From: a virus
Virus record (IMG/VR): IMGVR_UViG_3300003267_000152
Coordinates: 1 to 35,943 of that record
DNA length: 35,943 nt
Direction: 5' to 3' (one strand)
Below are positions 1 to 9,900 of this stretch, piece after piece (position 1 is the stretch's first letter; the number at the start of each line of letters is the position of its first letter). The position numbers and the translations under genes are program-made. The notes under the pieces were generated by a model that saw nothing but the letters and a program-made list of their open reading frames with translations, had not been told where the DNA came from and did no database searches.

Positions 1-351
1 GAGCTGCGCGCGCGCATCGCTGCCTGCGCGCTTCGCGTCGGCCAGGAAGGAAGTCGCCCGCTTCACGCCCTGGTTGACCGCGGCGTCGAAGTGGATGAGC
101 GCCAGGCCCGCCGGGAGCGCATCGCACCCGGCGACGTTCCAGTAGTCCAGGCGGTAGATGATGGCGACGTGCTCGCGCTTGAGGTCGACCACATTGCCCG
201 GAAGGTCGAGCTCCGGGTGGCGGGTCTTGAAGCTCTCGAGCGTGCGCTGCGTGATGCCCATGTTGGTCGCGCCGCCGGGGTCTTTGGGATGGTTGACGTA
301 GCCGCCCTCCTCGCGGAGAGCGTGCTCAAGGGCATGGTCGAACGCGCTCAC
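1..351 (-). CDS. GH108-family endolysin (muramidase), 3' end cut by window edge
   Basis: Only the first 117 codons are present; the frame is still open at base 1. The start is a GTG whose G precedes the TGA of the upstream spike gene (GTGA overlap). The translation has the GH108 signature: EEGGYVNHPKDPGG at residues 14-27, then ATNMGIT, with Glu15 in the EGGY motif as the expected catalytic acid. A later stretch, LIHFDAAVNQG (residues 86-95), matches the family's structural core. GH108 enzymes cleave the glycan of peptidoglycan; known members are about 160-190 residues long, so perhaps a third of the protein, including most of a C-terminal binding domain, is missing. No signal peptide or membrane segment is visible, so a holin would be needed for release. 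Position after the tail genes fits a lysis role. Confidence 0.88.
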   Translation of the reverse strand, partial: MSAFDHALEHALREEGGYVNHPKDPGGATNMGITQRTLESFKTRHPELDLPGNVVDLKREHVAIIYRLDYWNVAGCDALPAGLALIHFDAAVNQGVKRATSFLADAKRAGSDARAQL

Positions 352-2459
352 GCGAAGCTCCTGGTGACGTCGTCGACAACGCCGTAGTAGGTGGTGCCGC
401 CGTAGCCGAACGCTTCGAGGCTGATGACGCACGCCGCCGTGACGGTGATGTTGAGCGTGAGCTCCTCGTAGGTCGCCGCCGCCGCCGACATGGTCACGGT
501 CTGGTCCGCTGCCGGTCCGCCAGGCTGGCCGCCACGCACGCGCAGGCCGAACGTCAGGCCGGTGTTGGAGCGCAAGCACCACGCCTTGAGCGTGAGCGTG
601 CCAGCGCCGGGGGCGTAGAACTTGCCCACCTCGAAGTTGAGCGGATACGCCGCATCGCGGTTCGAGCTCGTCGGCGAGAGCTTCCAGGCGATGCCGCTCG
701 CGGTGTGCCGGTCCGCGCCGCTCTCGCTGTTGACCTGGCCGCCATCGGTCCAGCAACGGATGGCGCCAGCCACGCCGTCGTGGTCGACCGAGTAGAGGAA
801 GTCGTCCTGGAAGTTAGTGCCTGCGTTGACCTCGGTCGCGCTGCCGAACGTGGCGCCGACGAAGCGCACGTTACCGCCCATGCTGCCTTGGACGTCCGCG
901 GTGGTATTGCCGCTCATGGTGCCGCCGCGGAAAATGACGGGGTGGCGCGAGCGTGGCCGGAAGGCACCTCCCACCGCGTAGGCGCCATTGTTCTTGAGCT
1001 CCGAGAAGGTGACGCCGATGTTGCCGCCGATGGCCTGGTTATCCCATTCCCACCCGCTGCCGCCGTTGTTGTTGACCTTGCCGATGTTCATGTCGCGCTT
1101 ATCGCCAGCGTAGCCCGGCGACATAACGCCAGAGACGTCGTTGCCATAAATCTCACCATTGGTCGCGTTGTACTTGACCTCGGTGCCATTCGCGCGAACC
1201 ACGGCAGTACCGCCAGAGCCGCTGATGCTGTTAGCCACGCACCACCGCCAGCCCATCACGGAGTCGGTGACGGAGGAGTCAAGCCAGAGCGACGCGCCGC
1301 TGGCAGTCGCGGCATCACAGTCGATGGTCCCGACGTCAGCGGTCTCGACGTTGGTACAGGTGCCGGTGATATAGAGCGCGTTGGCGCGGACCAGGATGAT
1401 GCGGTCGAGCTTGATGTAGCTCTTGCCGGTCGAGTAGAGGTAGCCGAGCCCGTTGCGGAAGTCGACGAAGGTGTAGTCCTCCTGCGTCGTCATGTTGGTC
1501 TCGTCCCACCCGCCGCTGAACTCGATGACGTTGCCGGCCGTCCCGCTGTCCTGGATGGCGTCGACCTGCGTCGTCGACGAAGCCGGGCAATAGCCAGGGT
1601 GGAGCGTGGGCTCGCGCTTGTAGCCGGTAGCCGTGGTGGTCGTGCCGCTGTAGCCGCGCGCGGCCGTCGCGGCCGAGGTGTCGACGCCCATGTCGAGCGT
1701 GATGGTCGTGGTGTCGATGCTACGGATGGGCCAGAAGCGCGGGCCGCTGGAGTCGTGGCTGATGAGCGACGTGAGCGAGAGCGAGTCGGCCGCCGTCGAA
1801 TCCTTACAGGTGATGATGTTGTCGAGCAGGATGGTCTGCGCGCCGTTATCGGCGTCGACGTAGAGCGCGACCGACTGGATGCTGGCACCGAGCGCCGCGG
1901 CCTTGTCAATGGTCTGCGGAAGCCAGGTGTTGAGCGCGCCGACCTTGTCGATGGTGAACTGGTCAACCACCACCGCGCCGACCGTGTCGGAGCACAGGCA
2001 CAGCCGCATCATGCCCGACGTGATGAGCGTGCCCGCCGTCTGGCGAATCCAGAAGGAGAGCTGCTTGTACGCCGAGTAGTCGGTCGCGCCGCCGAGCGTC
2101 TTGTACGCGGCGAGGCCCGTGGTGAAGCCCGCGGCGACCGCGATGCTGACGCTGTTGCTGCCTTGCTTCCGGTTGGTGTTGGTCGTACAGGTGACGTTCG
2201 CGCTCGCGGTCCAGGCGGATTCGCACAGGTCGACGTTCGCGTTGAGCGCCGCGGCCAACGTGGCGGTCGGGCTGAGGTCGGTGAGCGTGAGGTTGGTCCC
2301 GAGCGACGTCGGCGCCTTGGAGCGCATGAGCTTACAGCGGTCTCCGGGCGCGATGCGCGCCGCGGTCAGGCCGGAGGTCAGCGTCTTGACCCGGTTGGCG
2401 AAGCTCGTCGCGTCGTTCGCGTCGTTGCCGCCGGTGAAGTCGAGGAAACGGTCAGCCAC
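348..2459 (-). CDS. tail spike-like / appendage protein
   Basis: 703 residues starting with GTG and overlapping the end of the preceding small gene by 8 bases. The N-terminus (MADRFLDFTGGNDAND) resembles the opening of phage spike and pectate-lyase-like proteins, where a 'D-G-ND-NDG' phrase precedes a right-handed beta-helix. Residues from about 300 to 560 are rich in Gly, Asn, Thr and short hydrophobic strands, as expected for a beta-helix. The last 100 residues look like a beta-sandwich that could bind carbohydrate. Enzymatic residues cannot be identified by eye. Location directly after the tail fibre and before the endolysin supports a receptor-binding or capsule-degrading appendage. An alternative is a minor virion protein without enzymatic activity. 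Confidence 0.65.
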   Translation of the reverse strand: MADRFLDFTGGNDANDATSFANRVKTLTSGLTAARIAPGDRCKLMRSKAPTSLGTNLTLTDLSPTATLAAALNANVDLCESAWTASANVTCTTNTNRKQGSNSVSIAVAAGFTTGLAAYKTLGGATDYSAYKQLSFWIRQTAGTLITSGMMRLCLCSDTVGAVVVDQFTIDKVGALNTWLPQTIDKAAALGASIQSVALYVDADNGAQTILLDNIITCKDSTAADSLSLTSLISHDSSGPRFWPIRSIDTTTITLDMGVDTSAATAARGYSGTTTTATGYKREPTLHPGYCPASSTTQVDAIQDSGTAGNVIEFSGGWDETNMTTQEDYTFVDFRNGLGYLYSTGKSYIKLDRIILVRANALYITGTCTNVETADVGTIDCDAATASGASLWLDSSVTDSVMGWRWCVANSISGSGGTAVVRANGTEVKYNATNGEIYGNDVSGVMSPGYAGDKRDMNIGKVNNNGGSGWEWDNQAIGGNIGVTFSELKNNGAYAVGGAFRPRSRHPVIFRGGTMSGNTTADVQGSMGGNVRFVGATFGSATEVNAGTNFQDDFLYSVDHDGVAGAIRCWTDGGQVNSESGADRHTASGIAWKLSPTSSNRDAAYPLNFEVGKFYAPGAGTLTLKAWCLRSNTGLTFGLRVRGGQPGGPAADQTVTMSAAAATYEELTLNITVTAACVISLEAFGYGGTTYYGVVDDVTRSFA

Positions 2460-2655
2460 CAGCCGCCTCCTCGTTGCGCCGCGCGCACTCTACTTCGGCC
2501 AGGGCAAGCGCCTCGCTCGGCAACGGCTCCGACGGGAACTTGAGGCGCAGCCCCTCCTCCTCGTTGGTCTCGGCGTTGGTGATGACGACGATGCCGTACC
2601 AGGAGCCGCCCTCGAGCGGCTCTGCCCTCACGAACTCGACCACGCTCCAGCTCAT
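2452..2655 (-). CDS. small hypothetical protein in tail-fibre operon
   Basis: 67 residues. The ATG shares its A with the upstream TAA stop (TAATG), which marks the start and suggests translational coupling. It opens MSWSVVEFVR and is acidic, with Glu-rich patches (ETNEEEG) and no membrane segment. The second half (EALALAEVECARRNEE) looks helical. I do not recognise the family. Its place between fibre and spike genes suggests a small virion accessory or chaperone for fibre assembly, but nothing in the sequence proves this. The longer frame extending upstream runs antisense-like through the fibre gene and is not used. Confidence 0.6.
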   Translation of the reverse strand: MSWSVVEFVRAEPLEGGSWYGIVVITNAETNEEEGLRLKFPSEPLPSEALALAEVECARRNEEAAGG

Positions 2656-2852
2656 TAGCCCGTCCCCATCGTGCCGACGCTTTCGCCGTACCAGTTGAAG
2701 TCGAGGGTCTCCGGTGCCGCGGTGCTCGCCGGCACCCAACACCAGCACTCGCCGAACCAGTTGTAGTCCAGCGTGGTCACGGCCGAGCTCGCCACCGCCG
2801 CCGCATCGGGCGAGAGCATCAGGAGACCGAACAGCTTGAACCCTTGGAACAT
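2655..2852 (-). CDS. small hypothetical protein with internal repeat
   Basis: 65 residues; the ATG overlaps the fibre gene's TGA (TGATG). The N-terminus (MFQGFKLFGLLML) is hydrophobic, and the middle is small-residue rich. The rest holds two copies of a short motif, TTLDYNWFGE and ETLDFNWYGE, about 20 residues apart. The repeat is unusual for so small a protein and implies two equivalent binding or strand elements. No family is recognised. The neighbours (tail fibre upstream, small gene and spike downstream) make a virion or fibre-assembly role likely, but a small membrane protein involved in lysis cannot be excluded. Confidence 0.55.
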   Translation of the reverse strand: MFQGFKLFGLLMLSPDAAAVASSAVTTLDYNWFGECWCWVPASTAAPETLDFNWYGESVGTMGTG

Positions 2853-4528
2853 CAGGCGTCCGTCGCGGCGTTGGTGGTGAGGAACAGGTCGACGTGGTGG
2901 AGCCAGTAGTCGACGCCGTCGAGAGTGTCGCCCGCATCCGCCGCCTTGCGGTAGAGGCGAACGTAGATGGTGTCGCCCTCGCTCGCGCCGGTGACAGCGA
3001 TGGCCCCGGTCTCGGCCGAGACCTGGAGCGTGGTCGCGTTGGGATGGGTCGTCGTGACCTCCTGCGCCGTGTTCCAGGCCGAGTCGATGGTATCGCCATC
3101 GCCGAGGCAAAGGGTCTGGATGCCCATGATGACGTCGCCCGAACCGCTCGCGGCCTGGCCGCGGAACTTCGCCGTCAGCGTGCTTTCGTTCCAGCCCTTC
3201 GGCGCCGGGAAGGAGAGGTAGGCATACTCGGTCGCCGTGCCGTCGAAGGCGAGGTAGCCGAAGTTGACCTTGTTGGTCGTGCTTTCGCCGGTGGCGAGCG
3301 CGGCGCAGCCGTTGGTCGTAGTCGGGCGCCAGGCGCCGGCCGGGAGCGGGATGAGGTGCTTGCCGACCGGGTTATAGGCGGCCTGGAGCTCGGCGGTGAT
3401 GGTGCCGGCGCCGTCGTTGTAGGTGACGTCCAGCGTGGTCGAGTCGATGAACAGCGCGCCGACCCGGTCGTCGACCGCTTCGGAGAAATCGCTGATGGTG
3501 GCCGCGGTCTGGGTGCCGGTGTGGTTCGCGCGCGCCAGGTAGTAGGCCGAGCTCTGCCCATCGAGAAGGTCGGCATCGAGGCCCGACGCAGCGCCGTCGA
3601 CCGTGAGCAGCTTGGAGAGCACGTCGGCGGCGGTGTAGCTCGCGGACGGAAGGGCGGCCGACGCGACCGCGCTGACCGCGTCGAGCTCGGCCTGGGTCGC
3701 AACGGAGAAGGCGAGCATGGCTTCGGTGACGGCGCCGGCGTCGATAGTCCAGACCGTGCCTCCTGCCGAGACCGTGATGCTGCCCTTGTCGCCGTCGGCG
3801 ATGACCGCGGTCGGCGCGGCCCAGGAACCGTCGGCGCGCAGGAAGTTGGTGGTGCCGCCGCCGCTCGCCGGGGCCAGGCCCTTGAGCGCGTCGGTGAAGG
3901 TGTTGAGCAGCGTGGTCGCCTGGGTGCCGGTCAGGTCTTCCGGGTCGCCGGAGCCCGCGGTGACGCGGCCCTTGATGCGGGCCGTCGCCATATCGGCGAG
4001 GATGGTGTTGGTGACGCTGTTGACCGCGAGCACCGCGTTGGCGAGCTGGCCCACGGTGGCGAGGTCGGTGACGGCGACGCCATCGGCCGCGTTCTCGACG
4101 CGCGCGCCGAGCGCGTCCATGCGCTTCGCCGCGTCGGTGTCGGTGTTCTTGCGAACGATGGCGCGGTCGAGCCGCTCCGCCGATTCCTGGACCAGGAGCA
4201 CCACGCGGTCGAAGTCGTCGTTGATGCCGGAGCTCGAGAGCCCGCCGTTGGTGAGGTAGTCCGCGGTGCGGGTGTGCGGCGTGTCGCGCCAGACGTTGAC
4301 TTGGTCGCCCGCGTTGAGGCCGACCAGGAAGACGAAGGTGCCGCCGGCCGCGGCCTGGACGTCGGTCACGGTGTAGTCGACGGTCTCGGTCTTGAGCACG
4401 CCGTTGACCGCGACCTTGAGGTCGGTGGCCGCCCAAATCGGGAAGCCGTAGGCGAACGTCGTCTGGCCGGCGCCGGCCGTGTAGGGGCCGCTGCGCGGGA
4501 GGAGGTCGTTGACGACGGTGATGCTCAC
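2852..4528 (-). CDS. tail fibre protein (T7 gp17-like N-terminus)
   Basis: 558 residues. Residues 1 to about 130 match the virion-attachment domain of podovirus tail fibres: GAGQTTFAYGFPIW, then LKVAVNG, DYTVT, GGTFVFLVGLNAGDQVNVWRDTP, and a helical LVQESAERLDRAI segment. This domain binds the tail next to the tubular proteins. The middle contains the GLDADLLDGQSSAYY and ANHTGTQ phrases common in fibre shafts, and the C-terminal 200 residues are a probable beta-rich receptor-binding head. The start ATG overlaps the upstream TGA (ATGA). It determines host adsorption together with the spike-like protein downstream. Confidence 0.88.
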   Translation of the reverse strand: MSITVVNDLLPRSGPYTAGAGQTTFAYGFPIWAATDLKVAVNGVLKTETVDYTVTDVQAAAGGTFVFLVGLNAGDQVNVWRDTPHTRTADYLTNGGLSSSGINDDFDRVVLLVQESAERLDRAIVRKNTDTDAAKRMDALGARVENAADGVAVTDLATVGQLANAVLAVNSVTNTILADMATARIKGRVTAGSGDPEDLTGTQATTLLNTFTDALKGLAPASGGGTTNFLRADGSWAAPTAVIADGDKGSITVSAGGTVWTIDAGAVTEAMLAFSVATQAELDAVSAVASAALPSASYTAADVLSKLLTVDGAASGLDADLLDGQSSAYYLARANHTGTQTAATISDFSEAVDDRVGALFIDSTTLDVTYNDGAGTITAELQAAYNPVGKHLIPLPAGAWRPTTTNGCAALATGESTTNKVNFGYLAFDGTATEYAYLSFPAPKGWNESTLTAKFRGQAASGSGDVIMGIQTLCLGDGDTIDSAWNTAQEVTTTHPNATTLQVSAETGAIAVTGASEGDTIYVRLYRKAADAGDTLDGVDYWLHHVDLFLTTNAATDA

Positions 4529-6972
4529 GGGTTCAACCTCTTGAGGTCAGGGGCGCGCTCGGGCGCAGCCTCGCCAGGCCGCCACCAGTACCCCTGCGCG
4601 GTGTCGTTGTAGCGACGCCGCTCCCGCTCGACCATCTTCCCACGGGCCGCCGGGTCAGCCAACAGCCGGAGCTGGTCGGCGACCTCGCGCTCGTAGGCCA
4701 GGCGGGCGTACCAGAGCGAGCTGCCCGGCGTGTTGGACGCGAGGAAGCGGATGGTCTCGTCGGCGAAGTGGGTCTCCTCGCCGCGGAGCGCCTGCTGCGC
4801 GTTGCCCGTGGTGAGCTTCCAGACGTCGTTGACCAGGCCCGCGGACGGGCCGAGCAGGGTGGCGATGGGCCCCTGGTCGAAGCGGTTGGCGTCGGCATAC
4901 AGGAAGTCGCCGAGGATGCCGAGGCCGCCGCCCTGCGCGTAGGCCGCGGCCCAGGAGCGGGCGTTGTCCATCGGGCGGGGGTCGAGGCCCTTGCTGACGT
5001 CCTTGAGCTGGAGCGCCACGGCACCCATGACGGTCGTGCCGATGGTCAGTCCGGCGATGTAGCCGGTGCCGCGACCCCACCCGGCATAGCCCGCGCGCAT
5101 GAGGTGGCTCGCCACGATGCTGACCGGGAAGCTCTTGAACTGCGTGGCCGAACGCACCAGCTCGCCCATCGCCGTACCGCGCGCGGTGCCGGCGGTGGTG
5201 ATGACTCGGCCGCGGGCATCGGGCTCCGGGATGGCGAAGGTGGTCTCGGTGAGCAGGCCCTCCTGGAGCTTGGAGGTGAGCGCCTGGCGCGTCGCCTCGT
5301 CGAGGTCGGTGCGGTTGAGCAGCTTCTCGAAGCTGAACACCTTGGCGCCATCGAAGTCGAGCGGCTCGGTCGCGCGGATGACGTCCCACTCTTTCGCGCT
5401 GATGCCGTAGGCATCCATGAACCGCTTGAGCTCCTCGGGGAGCTTGTCGAGCGTCTTGCCCTGGTGGTCGGCGACGTGGCCGAGGAACTCGATGCCGAAC
5501 GCCTTGCGACCGGCGTCGGTCCAGGCGGTGAGGCCGCTGGCGCGCATGGTGAAGTCGGCGGCGCGCGCGCTGAACCCGTAGCCGGTGACGTCGGTGAAGC
5601 GGTTGGCGGCGAGCGCGGTGCGGGTCCAGGCATCGGCGGCCAGGCCGGCGCGGACGGCGAGCAGGCGGTCAGCCTCGTTCGCCGGGTTGAGCAGCGAGAG
5701 CTGGCGCGCGAAGACCTTGGTCGCGCTCATGCCGTTCCACGCCGCGGTCTGGCGGATGAAGCCGAGGTCGGTGACGGCCGAGAGCGTCGCCGCCCCCAGG
5801 CGCGTCGAGGTGAGCAGGTTGCGGATAGTCTGACCGGCATCGGCCAGGCGCACGTCGCTGTTCACGCCGGCGCTGCCGCTGGTCACGTCCCACAGGCTCT
5901 CGAGGTAGCGCAGCTCGAGCGCGCTGGCGCCGTCCTTCTTGGCGAGGTCGAGCAGGTAGCGGAAGGTGTGCGCCGGGTTGGGGCCGAGCAGCTCGAGCAG
6001 CGCAATCTCCCGCGCCATGACCTCCATGTGCGAGGTGAAGACGTGGAAGAGGTCTTCGGCGCCGAACCGCTCCTGGTACTCCATCCAGGCATCGCCGTCC
6101 TTGAACGCCAGGAAGCGACGGTGCTGGTGGCGGTTGGCGACCTTGCCGCCGGCCTGGCGGCCCGGCGTGAGGTCGATGAGCCCGTCCGTGGCGATGCTGT
6201 CGTAGGCGTGGTCGAGCGCGAACATGAGCTCCTGGTCGCCCATCGGCACGCCGTCGGCGTCGACCATCTTGGCCCGGTCGAGGCGCGGCAGGACGAAGTC
6301 GAGCCAGGCGCGCTTGGCCTGGAGCGGCGTCTTGCCGACGCCGGCCGCGCGCATGACCTTGAGCTGGTCGTGGTGCTGCGGCATCCCCCAATCCTCGCGC
6401 TTGGCGATGTTGCCGCCGGCGCGGTTGAAGCGGACGCGGAGCTGCTCGCTCACCTCGCCCCACAGCTTCGCCACGATGGCCGCCTCGCCGTTGCCGGTGC
6501 CCTGGCCGAACAGCTCGCGGACCGTGTCCTGGAGGAGCTGCTTGTCCTGCCAGAAGCCGAGCGCACGGGTGCGGAGCTTCTCGAGCCCGTCGGCGAACTT
6601 GGCGTGGCTCTGCGCCAGGATGGCGCGCGTGCGGTAGTCGACGTTGCCGGGGTTGCGACGGCCGCGCACGTCGCGCGCGAGGATGCTGGCGATGCCGGCG
6701 CCGGTGCCGTCGACGTGGGCGCGGGCGCGGTTGGTGGCGCGCGCGACCGCGACGGCCTGGAGCTGCGCCTGGCGCTTGGCGAGGGCGGTGGCCTTGGCGA
6801 CGCCGTCGAGCGCCTTCTTGGCCGCGGCGCTGGCCGCGTCGGCCGGGCCCATGCCGTCCAGGACGAGCTGCCGCTCGTAGCCGGCGGCAGCCTTCGCCAC
6901 GCGAGCGGCCTGCTCCTTGGTGAGCCGGCCCGCCGCGAGCGCGGCTTCCAGACAATCGCCGAGCCTAGCCAC
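4525..6972 (-). CDS. large internal virion / DNA-ejection protein
   Basis: About 815 residues. I chose the GTG at 6972 because GGAGG lies 5 bases upstream; a GTG at 6978 would have the ribosome site touching the start. The N-terminal 130 residues are alanine-rich and helical. The centre carries DWGMPQHHDQ and HRRFLAFKDGDAWMEYQERFG, phrases I associate with large podovirus internal virion proteins of unknown biochemical activity. A Gly-rich hydrophobic stretch (GYIAGLTIGTTVMGAVAL) lies about 650 residues in and could insert into the host membrane during ejection. It sits in the position of T7 gp16, between other inner proteins and the tail fibre. I see no lysozyme motif. Confidence 0.7.
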   Translation of the reverse strand: MARLGDCLEAALAAGRLTKEQAARVAKAAAGYERQLVLDGMGPADAASAAAKKALDGVAKATALAKRQAQLQAVAVARATNRARAHVDGTGAGIASILARDVRGRRNPGNVDYRTRAILAQSHAKFADGLEKLRTRALGFWQDKQLLQDTVRELFGQGTGNGEAAIVAKLWGEVSEQLRVRFNRAGGNIAKREDWGMPQHHDQLKVMRAAGVGKTPLQAKRAWLDFVLPRLDRAKMVDADGVPMGDQELMFALDHAYDSIATDGLIDLTPGRQAGGKVANRHQHRRFLAFKDGDAWMEYQERFGAEDLFHVFTSHMEVMAREIALLELLGPNPAHTFRYLLDLAKKDGASALELRYLESLWDVTSGSAGVNSDVRLADAGQTIRNLLTSTRLGAATLSAVTDLGFIRQTAAWNGMSATKVFARQLSLLNPANEADRLLAVRAGLAADAWTRTALAANRFTDVTGYGFSARAADFTMRASGLTAWTDAGRKAFGIEFLGHVADHQGKTLDKLPEELKRFMDAYGISAKEWDVIRATEPLDFDGAKVFSFEKLLNRTDLDEATRQALTSKLQEGLLTETTFAIPEPDARGRVITTAGTARGTAMGELVRSATQFKSFPVSIVASHLMRAGYAGWGRGTGYIAGLTIGTTVMGAVALQLKDVSKGLDPRPMDNARSWAAAYAQGGGLGILGDFLYADANRFDQGPIATLLGPSAGLVNDVWKLTTGNAQQALRGEETHFADETIRFLASNTPGSSLWYARLAYEREVADQLRLLADPAARGKMVERERRRYNDTAQGYWWRPGEAAPERAPDLKRLNP

Positions 6973-9900
6973 CCTCACCTCCCACAGCGCACAGGCGGAT
7001 GGCCGCGAGGGCCTGCTCCTCCTGCGCGAGCTCGGCGACGCGCTCGCCGGCCAGCCGGGTCTCGACCTCGAGCCCCCGGTCAGTCTGGACGATGCGGTCG
7101 GGAACCTCCAGCAGGTCGCCCTGCTCGGCGAGGGTCTGGGTGTACTGGTCCTCGACCTCGCTGACGGCGCGAGCCGCGTCGTCGCCCAAGTAGTCGGTGA
7201 GGTCGGTCGGGCTGGCCTCGGCGTCGCCGCGGGCCAGCTCCAGGTCGCCTTCGAGCTCGAGCCGAGCTCCGGCCGGGGTCAGCTCGGCCGGTCGAGCACC
7301 GGCCCCTTCACCGGCCTGCCCTCCTCGAGCTCCTGCGCCTTCTGCGCCGCGAGCGCCTTGGCCTGCCGCTTCGGGTCCGTCACGGCCTTGGTCAGCGCGT
7401 CCGGCGCCAGCTTCTTGACCGGCTTGACCTTCATCGCTTTCACCTCCTCGCAGACGATTGTACAGCGAAGCGTCAGCGACCTCAAGGTCGCCGTCGCCGA
7501 GCTTCCGAGCGACCAAGACGGGCGCGTCGGTGTTGTCGTAGAGCCTGAACTCGTCGACCACGTCGACGTACTGCTGCCAGGCACGGGCGAACCCGTCATG
7601 GGCGCGGTCGAAGTCGTCGCGCGGGACGAACCGGCCGGTGCGCTCGCCGCGCGCGATGGCGCGCGACCAGGCGACCTCACGGTCGGCCACGCCGACGCCG
7701 ACGAGGCGGACCTCGTAGCCGGCGTCCTTGAGCGCCTGGAGCTCCTTCACGCCCTTCGCGCCGTCGCTCATGGTCCGGTCGTAGACGATGGGGTAGCGGC
7801 GCTTGATGGCCTCGGCGAGCGCGCGCTTGGCGAGCGCAGAGCCCTCCTCATGGACCACGGCCGAAGCACGCCAGTCGCCGGTCTCGGCGATGCGCTTGAA
7901 CTCCGGGATGCGGTTGACCTTGACGTCGTCGGGGTCGATGCGGACCGCCCCGTCGGGGAGCTGGTCCTCGAGCGAGCGCAGGATGAAGCTCTTGCCGGAG
8001 CCCCCGCCGCCGGCCATGACGTAGGCGACCGGGCGCTCGCCCTTCTTGGTCGCCTTGCCGCCCTTGAGGATGGCCTTGACCACCTTCTCGCGGAACGCCT
8101 CGCGCTCCGGCGTGTCGATGGTATGGGTCGGCGTGAGCAGCGGGTCGTCGCTCGGCAGCGCCTCCTTGAACGCCTGCGCCTTCGGCGCGCCCGGCAGCTC
8201 GACGCGACGTGGCTTGGACTCACGCACCGCCTTGAGGAACTGCTCCGCCGCCTGTTCGCGGCTCGCGCCGTCCTTGAGCGCCTTCGCGGCGGCGGTCAGC
8301 GCGTCGCTGACCGGGCCCTTGAGGTTGGCCTCACGCGCGAGCGCGGCAGCGAGCTCACCTGCCTCGGCGGCGCGGCGCGCGTTGGCCTCGGCGTTGAGGA
8401 CGTTGCCCTCCTCGGCGATGAGGCCGGCGCGCTGCTCCAGCGTGCCGAACGTGCTCTTGTCGCGGCGCAGCATCCGCACGACGCGGTCGAACACCACGGC
8501 GCGCTCCTTGAACAAGCTCTGGGCGACCTCCATCGTGCCGAACAGGTCGTCGGTCGTGGCACGCTCGAAGCCCGCGGCGCGGGCCTGCTCGACCATCATC
8601 CGGGCCTGGACCTCGTTGGCCGGCTCGGCGTCGCGGAGCAGGCCGATGACGGCCGTCTGCTCCTTCTCGCCCTTGATGAGGTCGCCGACGATGGCGCCGT
8701 AGCGCGGCTCGACCACCTCGTTGACGACGGCCAGGAAGGGCACGTCGCCGAGCTTCGCCAGGCCGTTCGCGTCGCGCACGATGGCGCTGTTGGGCGGCAG
8801 GTTGAGGTCGACGTGCTCGCCCGCTTCGCGCAGCACCTTGGCCGCGTCGACCGCGGTGCCGGTCCCCTCGGCGATGTTCTTGATGGCGGCCAGGCGGCGC
8901 GCGGTCCCGCGCGTCACGCCATCGGCCTCGCGCAGGACGAAGCCGAACAGCTTGACCTCGGCCGGGTCTTGGCCGGTAGCGATGGCGCGCTTCGCCAGAC
9001 CGAGCCGCTGATGGCCGTCGACGATGAACCGCTCGCCGGCCTTGGTCTCGTAGACGATGACGTTGTTGGCGCGCATCGGCTCCCAACGGGTGACGCCCTG
9101 GAGCGCACGGGTCACACCCTGGGCGTCGCCGCCGCCCTTGAACTGGAACGCCTTGGCGTCGACCTGGATGCCCGCCGGGTCGAGCAGCTCGGGCTGACCG
9201 CTGCGACCGCCGGCCTGGCTGACCAGCTCGCTCACGTCGACCGGGCGCATGGCGTCGGCCTGGGCGCGAGCCTGGGCGGCAGCGGCGGCGTGGGTCGGCA
9301 TGGCCTCGACCGGGAACGGGTTGGTCTCGGCGAGCTCGAGCGCCTCGGCCACGTCCTCGGCGGCGTCCTCGACCTCGTCGGTCAGGGCGTCGCCGGCGGC
9401 GCGGCGCTCGCGGTAGAGCTCGAGCAGCTTCTTGGCGCGGTCGACCGGCTTGAGCCCGCGCAGCGAATCGGACAGGGCCGACCCGGTGGCGCGCAGGACG
9501 CCGGCACCAAGGCCCGCCGCCAGCACGTTGAGCGCGGCGTCAGAGACCTCGTAGGGCGAGCCGAGCTCGGCCTTGAAGTCGAAGACCTGGGCCTGGATGG
9601 GCACCTGGAGGGCGCCCTGGATACCGGCCTCGGTGGCGCCGACCTTGAGCGCGGTGCGCGCGATGGCTCGCGCGCCGACCGCCTCGACGGCCGGGGCGGC
9701 GCCGAACGGAAGGGTGGTGGCGACCAGCGGGTCGGTGATGGCGCCGGTCAGCACGCCGACCAAGCGCGACGACGCCGGGGCCTTGGCCGCATCGGACTCG
9801 GCGAGCTGGCGCAACGTGGCCGCGGTCTCCTGGGTCCAGAGCTTGAGCTCGCGGTCGCTGATGCCGGCGTTGGGGAAGCGCGCCTCGAGCTCGCGCATCC

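Noticed and set aside
705-2543. Long open frame on the plus strand (about 600 codons) opposite the spike-like gene
   Set aside because: Its product is a Val/Asp/Arg/Gly-rich string without domains, typical of the antisense of high-GC genes; the minus-strand frame has recognisable content and coupled start.
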